A DNA stretch of 64,000 nucleotides, taken from contig CP040000.1 in assembly GCA_013100805.1 (NCBI GenBank), positions 496,001 through 560,000 of the forward strand. Direction: 5' to 3'. Position 1 is the first letter of the stretch, and every line of letters begins with the position of its first letter. Below, piece after piece: positions 58,621-64,000 of the stretch. Source of the DNA: Candidatus Saccharibacteria bacterium oral taxon 488. GTDB taxonomy: Bacteria; Patescibacteriota; Saccharimonadia; Saccharimonadales; Saccharimonadaceae. The position numbers were made by a program, and so were the translations under genes. The notes below the pieces were generated by a model. It worked only from the letters and a program-made list of their open reading frames with translations, had not been told where the DNA came from and did not search any database.

Positions 58621-58962
58621 CTAGGCTGCTCGTCTATAATTATTTCTATGATCCTTCGGCATGGTGTCAGACGCGTCGAAAGCTTGTGCTGCGATCGCAT
58701 TATACTCCGCTCGATACGCCCCAATGCGCTCACCAATTGCTTTGACCAAGCCCTCCAGTCTTCGCCGTTCCTCTAGCGATATCATTACCGACTCGGCTGC
58801 ACTATCAATCACCTCGGCACTACCACGCACTGCCGCTTCGGATAGACGCGGCGCCACTCGCTGTGATCGCTCTGGGTGTGCTTGCGTCGCCAAATCCAGC
58901 GCTTCGGCCCGCGCCTTTTGAATCGACATCATTTCTGTGATTGGTCTTGGCTGCTGATTCAT
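58621..58962 (-). CDS. Unknown small helical protein
   Basis: 113 aa from ATG 58962, preceded by GGAGAG. Fully helical, acidic and Ala/Glu-rich with heptad-like spacing (about 10-95), probably coiled coil. No recognised family. It lies 14 bp after tatD and 14 bp before the next unknown. Possibly a partner of that protein. Confidence 0.6.
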   Translation of the reverse strand: MNQQPRPITEMMSIQKARAEALDLATQAHPERSQRVAPRLSEAAVRGSAEVIDSAAESVMISLEERRRLEGLVKAIGERIGAYRAEYNAIAAQAFDASDTMPKDHRNNYRRAA

Positions 58963-58975
58963 TATCTCTCCACTG

Positions 58976-59794
58976 TTACAAGCCAAAAAGTTTTACCGTG
59001 TTATCGGTCGCTACCTTTTCGAGGTCACGAAGCACCAGCTTGCGCTCCGCCGCCCAATACTTTGCCACCAACTCCACATATTCTGGCTTATTCAGCTTAC
59101 CACGAAATGGCTTTGGTGTCAAGAACGGCGCGTCGGTTTCTAATAATAATCGCTCCAACGGAATCGAGGCGAATAATTCCTGCTGCGCTTGGTCTTTGGT
59201 GAACGTGCTAATGCCATTCAAGCCAACATACAATCCGCGAGCAAACCCCTTGTCTAAATTGAGGCGCGTATCAGTAAAGCTGTGCAACACGCCGCGAAGG
59301 CCATGGAAATTATCAAAAATCGGCCAAAAATCATCCCACACTGATATCTGGTCAGCTGCGCCATCGCGAATGTGAAAACTCACCGGCAAATCATAATCCA
59401 CCGCCAGCTGCAGCTGCGATTCCAGCGCCTGAATTTGCACCTCGCGTGGACTGTGATTGTAATAATAATCAAGCCCAATTTCGCCAATCGCTACAATCGG
59501 CGAATCCTCCGTCCTATTTTTTAGCAGCCGCTCTATCTCGCCCCAGCCGTCCTTGCTGTCGTGCGGATGAACGCCAACCGCCGCCCACACGTGGTCGTGG
59601 TCCGCAGCAAATTCCACTGCTTGATGACTACTACGCTCGTCAGTGCCAACACAAATCATGCCGATGCCCGCTGCAATTGACTGCTGGTACAATTCCTCGC
59701 GATTGTCCTTGAAAAACTCGGTATCATGCAAATGACAATGCGAGTCAATCAAGCGTAAGTCTGCCGCTATACTATTCTCCGCCGTCAGACTCAT
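58976..59794 (-). CDS. tatD: TatD-family deoxyribonuclease
   Basis: Metal-dependent TIM-barrel 3'-5' exonuclease acting in DNA repair or D-aminoacyl product clearance. 272 aa. Metal ligands in DSHCHLHD (about 18-25), GEIGLDYYY (E at about 102), SFHIRDG, LHSF and ETDAPFL. Follows metG by 2 bp, a pairing seen in many bacteria. Confidence 0.94.
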   Translation of the reverse strand: MSLTAENSIAADLRLIDSHCHLHDTEFFKDNREELYQQSIAAGIGMICVGTDERSSHQAVEFAADHDHVWAAVGVHPHDSKDGWGEIERLLKNRTEDSPIVAIGEIGLDYYYNHSPREVQIQALESQLQLAVDYDLPVSFHIRDGAADQISVWDDFWPIFDNFHGLRGVLHSFTDTRLNLDKGFARGLYVGLNGISTFTKDQAQQELFASIPLERLLLETDAPFLTPKPFRGKLNKPEYVELVAKYWAAERKLVLRDLEKVATDNTVKLFGL

Positions 59795-59796
59795 TA

Positions 59797-61308
59797 TTAT
59801 TTACCCTGGTTTTCTACTTTTGGGGTGCGCGGATCGGGCGTATGTAGATATTTGCGCGGGAATAATGGTGTCAGCTCTGACGGCACGACACCACTGGCAA
59901 ACATGTCGTGAATTTTCTCAGCAGTTTGCGGCATGAATGGACGAAGCATATCAGAGACTTGCAGCAATGTGCCGCAGGCATGCGCCAAAATCTCGCCCAA
60001 ATGCGCTTCCGCCTCTGGGTCCTTAGCACGCTTTTTGGCAACTTGCCACGGCTGGACACGCTCAATGTATTGATTTAGCGCACGGATAATCTGCCAAATT
60101 TCATCCATGGCCTGGTTGAAGGCAAAGCTCTCCATGAAGTGGCGGTATGGGCCCATGTCATGTTCAGCTTGCGGCGCATCGCCAATGACGCCAGCTTGAT
60201 AATTCTGCACCATCTTGGCAACTCGCTGCACCAAATTACCGAGGTCATTACCCAGCTCGCCGTTGTAGGCCGCCTCAAATTTCTCCCAAGTAAAGTCACC
60301 GTCATCCTGAGTTGGCACGTGGCGCAGGAAATAATAGCGAAAGGCCTCAACGCCGTAGTGCGGGATGATATCAACCGGACCAACACCATTACCGAGGCTC
60401 TTACTCATTTTAGTGCCGCCAACATTGATAAATCCATGTACCAACAGTACCTTTGGCAGCGGCAAGTCCAGCGCCATCAACATTGCCGGCCAAATCCCAG
60501 CGTGAAAACGAAGGATATCCTTGCCAATTACCTGCACATCCGCCGGCCAAAACGCCTGCCATTCATCAGCTCGATCAGGATAACCAATGACCGTAATATA
60601 ATTGCTCAGCGCATCCAACCAGACATACATCACCTGTGTGTCATCGCCTGGTACTGGTACACCCCAGCTGAGGTTCTTGCGCGGACGCGAAATTGACACA
60701 TCTTTCAGGCCATCTTTCATCAATTCCAAAAACTCTTTTTTACGAAATTCAGGCACAATTTTCATCTTGTTTGACTCAATGGCTCGGCGAATATTCTCCG
60801 AAAAAGCGCTGGTCTTAAAATAATAATTTTCTTCGCTTAGCCGCTGGTACGGCGACTGATGATCAGGGCAAATGCCATTATTCTCAGCCGCTTCTTTGTC
60901 AGTGACGAACGCCTCGCAACCTTGGCAATACCAACCCTCGTACGTGCCTTTGTAGATATAGCCAGCCGCAGCCAGCTTCTGCCAAATATACTGCACCGCG
61001 CCAACATGATGCGGGTCAGTCGTGCGGATAAAATCCGTCGCCGAAATATTCAACTCGGCAATCATGTTCTGGAAGTTGCCATGCATTTGATCGACATAGG
61101 CTTGCGGTGTCTGGTTTTGGCTGGCAGCCTTAGCAGCGATCTTATTACCATGTTCATCCACGCCCGTTTGGAAACGCACCTCACGGCCGTTTTGCCGCTG
61201 ATACCGCGCCCACACATCCGCTAGCATGTAGTCCATAGCGTGCCCAATGTGCGGCAAACCGTTGACATAAGGAATAGCAGTAGTGATGTAGGCGTGTTGT
61301 TTAGTCAT
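59797..61308 (-). CDS. metG: Methionyl-tRNA synthetase
   Basis: Charges initiator and elongator tRNA-Met. 503 aa, class I. HIGH-type PHIGH at 19-23, KMSKS exact in GTKMSKSLGN near 303, and a one-knuckle zinc element (CQGCEAF, then ICPDH). The C-terminal tRNA-binding domain found in long MetRS is absent. The start is MTKQ at 61308: TACAAT (61321-61316) is 7 nt upstream, giving a leaderless start. A GTA-rich extension to 61344 crosses the promoter. Confidence 0.95.
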   Translation of the reverse strand: MTKQHAYITTAIPYVNGLPHIGHAMDYMLADVWARYQRQNGREVRFQTGVDEHGNKIAAKAASQNQTPQAYVDQMHGNFQNMIAELNISATDFIRTTDPHHVGAVQYIWQKLAAAGYIYKGTYEGWYCQGCEAFVTDKEAAENNGICPDHQSPYQRLSEENYYFKTSAFSENIRRAIESNKMKIVPEFRKKEFLELMKDGLKDVSISRPRKNLSWGVPVPGDDTQVMYVWLDALSNYITVIGYPDRADEWQAFWPADVQVIGKDILRFHAGIWPAMLMALDLPLPKVLLVHGFINVGGTKMSKSLGNGVGPVDIIPHYGVEAFRYYFLRHVPTQDDGDFTWEKFEAAYNGELGNDLGNLVQRVAKMVQNYQAGVIGDAPQAEHDMGPYRHFMESFAFNQAMDEIWQIIRALNQYIERVQPWQVAKKRAKDPEAEAHLGEILAHACGTLLQVSDMLRPFMPQTAEKIHDMFASGVVPSELTPLFPRKYLHTPDPRTPKVENQGK

Positions 61309-61365
61309 GCTACCCATTGTATCATCATCTGGAACAATTTTCACCGATATACATTCGCCGAGGGC

Positions 61366-62106
61366 TCACCCGCGCATCATCACTACCACTGCAATTCGCC
61401 CCGCCGTATCGCCCGATGAGTGCGAAAAGTAATTCGGATTGTCCGCCGTATCAATTGGCGAGATGAAAATGTTATCACCAGGAACGCCCGCCCGGATAGC
61501 CAACGAACGATTAAATCCTTGCATATCCAGATAAATTCCGTCAGCCGTTTGACGGCAGAAATTTTGCCAATTCGTATCATTTGTATGATTGAAATAATCC
61601 ATACGATAATTTTTCTGCGTGATGCTCGGCGACATCCAAATTTGTAAATCTTTTGCCTGGCTACCGCGCTCGACAAAATACCGAACTGCCCGAGACATTA
61701 ACCGCGCAACTGTCGAATGCCTACCCAGATGCGCCAGCATAAGCGCCCGGCGTTTTGGATCATAAATGACGGTGGCGATACAGTCCGCCACTGGCAAAAA
61801 TAAGCCGACGCCAGCCATTTCGGTATAGAGCGCGTCAGCAAAAATCCCCTCGTTGTTGTATTTCACTGTATCAGTTTCAGTAACTTCGATGGTAGCATCA
61901 AACGTTTGTGCTTGGTCATATGAAATCACGTGATAGACAACGTCGTCGTAATTAATACCAATTTGATCGCAAAACCGCCGCCGATTCTCCAGTACGTCGG
62001 CTACGTGACGACCACGAATACGATCAAGCATGGTGCCGTCGTCTTTCGACGAAACCGCAACTAGCAGATTAGGCGGAAAGCAGACGGGCTGATCTGCCGC
62101 AATCAT
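61366..62106 (-). CDS. YfiH/PgeF-like copper oxidase-fold protein
   Basis: Family linked to purine nucleoside phosphorylase and to removal of wrongly placed serine in peptidoglycan precursors. 246 aa. VADCIATVIYDP (catalytic Cys, Asp), ALMLAHLGRHST (His) and a C-terminal NYFSHSSGDTAGRIA. The start is ATG 62106, sharing ATGA with the rsmA stop; a longer frame to 62139 has no ribosome site. Confidence 0.85.
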   Translation of the reverse strand: MIAADQPVCFPPNLLVAVSSKDDGTMLDRIRGRHVADVLENRRRFCDQIGINYDDVVYHVISYDQAQTFDATIEVTETDTVKYNNEGIFADALYTEMAGVGLFLPVADCIATVIYDPKRRALMLAHLGRHSTVARLMSRAVRYFVERGSQAKDLQIWMSPSITQKNYRMDYFNHTNDTNWQNFCRQTADGIYLDMQGFNRSLAIRAGVPGDNIFISPIDTADNPNYFSHSSGDTAGRIAVVVMMRG

Positions 62107-62891
62107 CGCGCCCGCCATTCTTTGAGTATCCGCTGCCAATCCGCAATCGCTAAATCCTCGGCACGAGCATCAGGAGAAATATCAGCTTTTTTCAGCAACT
62201 GTTCCGCGGCATCTTTACTAATACCCAGCCCGCCGCTCAGACTAGAGCGCAGCTTTTTACGCTTAGCCGAAAAACCAGCTTTGACAATGCGGAAAAAATC
62301 TTTTTGGTCTTCAGAAGCGACCGGTGGTTCGGTGCGAGTCCTCAATACCACCACCTGCGAATCAACTTTTGGCAGCGGCGTGAAAAATTGCCGCGGCACT
62401 TCAATGTCTAGTTCTGCCTGGGCAAATAGCTGCGTACTAACCGCCAAAATGCTCATTTCACCAGGTTCCGCTGCGATACGCTGGGCAACTTCTTTTTGTA
62501 CCAGCAGTACTGCCAAACTCGGCTTATTTTCTGCCGTCATTAGTTTTTCGACAATTTTGCTGGTGATATAGTATGGCACATTGGCGACTACTTTATAGCC
62601 CTTCGGCAGCTGATTCAAATCAAATTGTAAAATATCTTCATTGATCACTTCCAGATTTTTGCCAGGAAATTGCCCCGGTAACTTACGCGCCAAACCCCCA
62701 TCAAACTCCACCGCCACTACGCGCTGAGCTCGCGCCAACAACCGGCTGGTCAATGTGCCAAGTCCCGGCCCAATCTCCAAGACCACATCACTCTTGCCAA
62801 GTTCCGCCGCCTCGGCAATCTCCGCCAAGATTTCTGGGTCGCGCAGCCAGTGCTGGCCTAATTCTTTTTTCGGCCCAAGCGCTGACGCCAT
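62103..62891 (-). CDS. rsmA: 16S rRNA dimethyladenosine transferase
   Basis: Dimethylates two adjacent adenosines (A1518/A1519) in helix 45. 262 aa. LGQHWLRD, SAM loop LEIGPGLG (38-45), INEDILQF and NVPYYI (104-109) are present. Its ATG directly follows the TAG of the G5/3D gene (TAGATG), so the two are coupled. Confidence 0.95.
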   Translation of the reverse strand: MASALGPKKELGQHWLRDPEILAEIAEAAELGKSDVVLEIGPGLGTLTSRLLARAQRVVAVEFDGGLARKLPGQFPGKNLEVINEDILQFDLNQLPKGYKVVANVPYYITSKIVEKLMTAENKPSLAVLLVQKEVAQRIAAEPGEMSILAVSTQLFAQAELDIEVPRQFFTPLPKVDSQVVVLRTRTEPPVASEDQKDFFRIVKAGFSAKRKKLRSSLSGGLGISKDAAEQLLKKADISPDARAEDLAIADWQRILKEWRAR

Positions 62892-63950
62892 CTAACGCCC
62901 GTCCCCGTTCGTCCAGTCAGTCGCCAGGTCAAATCCATGCGGATGCCGAGCAGCAAACCCGCCAGTATCATACACCTTGCCAGGACCCATGCTGGTTTCC
63001 ACCACCGAACAGCGCGGATAATTACCATAATTCGCCGCCACCAAAATATAGCCATCCTTGTCCACCTTGGCGCCATCTGCCCGCACGGTATAGCCACCGC
63101 CGCCACACGCATTGATGACGACATTCATTGGCAGGTCATAATAAGTTTCGCGGTGCGCCACGCCGCGTGAATCAGTAAAGATATGCGCACCCTTTGACTT
63201 CGTTAGTGGATTTTTTGGCTTGGTGCCGACCACTTCGATTTGCTTTTTGGGCTGTTTGCTGATACGACTACTTATTTCCTTACGGCTGATCTCAACACCG
63301 CGCTCGGCCTGAGCCTGGTAAGTCACGGTACGAATACCCTTTTCGCCCAGCTGCTTAATTTCCTTGAAACCAATCGGCTGATTCGCATCCTTGATCTGCT
63401 CCACTGGGAAGTCAACGTCAACCTCCTCGGTCACGGTTCGCAGTGGCGCACGAGTAATGTTCATCAGCACGTTTGTCCCATCCAGCAGCATATTATCGCT
63501 CGTCATAAATTCAACCTTGTCCTCGACATATAGCGTGATCCCCGCGGCTTTGGCGATTCGCTGCGGCGTCTGCTCCGCTGTGGTAATATGTGAGCGCCGC
63601 GAACCATCAATGACCGTTACCGGCCGAGCCCGAAAAATTGTCACCGTAAATGTTGTTCCTGTTAGTTCCATGTCAATGTCTGGCTTGACAACGTCACGCC
63701 GCTCATCAACCGTTATCCGCGCCAGCTGTAACGCCTGGCGTACGGTGCGTGCTCGGGTCATGATCGTCTGCTCGCGGCCACGGTCGCGAATCGTCACCAG
63801 CCGCTCCGCTGACGACTGGGCATGATTGTCTTGTGCTTGGACAGGCTGAGATAGTAGTAAGCCAACCGTACCAGCCACGAAAGTTATGAAGCAGCCCAAT
63901 AGAACAACCGGCCGCCAGCCTTTCTCTATGTGCCATTTCCACCAGTTCAT
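62892..63950 (-). CDS. G5/3D-domain cell-wall protein
   Basis: Resembles YabE/RpfB-type wall remodelling proteins. 352 aa. Signal or anchor helix (about 12-38), two DUF348 modules (about 45-150), a G5 domain (about 160-240, TEEVDVDFPVEQIKD), then a C-terminal 3D-like domain (about 265-352) ending VYDTGGFAARHPHGFDLATDW with its Asp trio. Probably a peptidoglycan-cleaving enzyme. A TATAAT lies about 30 nt upstream of ATG, so this gene has a short leader, unlike most operon heads here. Confidence 0.8.
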   Translation of the reverse strand: MNWWKWHIEKGWRPVVLLGCFITFVAGTVGLLLSQPVQAQDNHAQSSAERLVTIRDRGREQTIMTRARTVRQALQLARITVDERRDVVKPDIDMELTGTTFTVTIFRARPVTVIDGSRRSHITTAEQTPQRIAKAAGITLYVEDKVEFMTSDNMLLDGTNVLMNITRAPLRTVTEEVDVDFPVEQIKDANQPIGFKEIKQLGEKGIRTVTYQAQAERGVEISRKEISSRISKQPKKQIEVVGTKPKNPLTKSKGAHIFTDSRGVAHRETYYDLPMNVVINACGGGGYTVRADGAKVDKDGYILVAANYGNYPRCSVVETSMGPGKVYDTGGFAARHPHGFDLATDWTNGDGR

Positions 63951-64000
63951 TATTCTACTCAGTACCTAATTAACAGATGTATTATATCATATTTATCTAA

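Noticed and set aside
1..64000. UGA recoding as glycine (SR1/Gracilibacteria code)
   Set aside because: UGA ends many genes at exact operon overlaps (pgm/recG, pheT/ABC, nifS/ydcF, rsmA/yfiH), and no tRNA with anticodon TCA is present in the window.
1..64000. CRISPR array, rRNA operon or complete defence system
   Set aside because: No regularly spaced repeats, cas genes or rRNA sequence were seen; the HsdR-like domain stands alone.

Overview
The window looks like a piece of a small, streamlined genome of Candidatus Saccharibacteria (TM7) or a close Patescibacteria (CPR) relative. The evidence is indirect: lineage-style versions of housekeeping genes (alanyl-tRNA synthetase without its C-terminal domain, a short RSH protein, PheS with a CxxC...CxxC insertion), a PilM-like ATPase beside a large membrane protein of CPR type, Gram-positive-style wall genes (class A PBP, MltG, G5/3D protein, an LADTG-ended surface protein), no biosynthetic pathways, and dense minus-strand operons. 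UGA is used as a stop (for example the pgm stop overlaps the recG start), so this is not an SR1/Gracilibacteria genome with UGA recoded to glycine.

Layout. 1-1046: GH16 glycosidase running off the left edge. 1096-1296: tRNA-Phe and tRNA-Gly. 1239-5238: an AT-rich integrative element inserted at tRNA-Gly. It carries a large serine recombinase whose 3' end is antisense to the tRNA, about 1.1 kb of structured non-coding DNA with a probable small RNA and a frameshifted membrane miniprotein, and one unknown cargo gene. 5325-7650: GH13 glucosidase and an orphan HsdR-N-like protein. 7702-15209: minus-strand run of two paralogous unknowns, rsmD, a Zn-PLC-like protein, recG, phosphohexomutase and tyrS. 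15283-17991: class A PBP. 18069-24943: PIN-TRAM, radA, HEXXH protein, clpC and nusA. 25035-25702: a probably acquired small membrane protein with a strong promoter and a structured leader. 25737-35617: gapA, relA/spoT, ppa, trxB, FKBP, ABC exporter, pheT and a SLOG protein. 35641-41250: HIT protein, several unknowns, CYTH protein, pheS. 41307-46583: aquaporin-like protein, rmuC, PAP2, tRNA-Gln, trmD, khpA. 46645-51000: mltG, yqgF, pilus-like genes. 51068-63950: alaS, surface protein, rpsP, mnmA, ydcF, nifS, unknowns, tatD, metG, yfiH, rsmA and a G5/3D wall protein.

The housekeeping content centres on translation (four aminoacyl-tRNA synthetases, RsmA, RsmD, TrmD, MnmA, S16, three tRNAs), DNA repair (RecG, RadA, RmuC, YqgF), envelope building and protein quality control.

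The most general signal is a promoter rule. At 16 genes a -10 box (TATAAT, TATACT, TACAAT or TACACT) lies exactly 6 or 7 nt before the ATG or GTG, so transcripts should start at the start codon (leaderless mRNA). Genes inside operons instead have clear Shine-Dalgarno sites or ATGA/TGATG overlaps. This rule corrects several starts. The other standout is a tRNA-Gly in which the tertiary pair G19-C56 is replaced by U19-A56.
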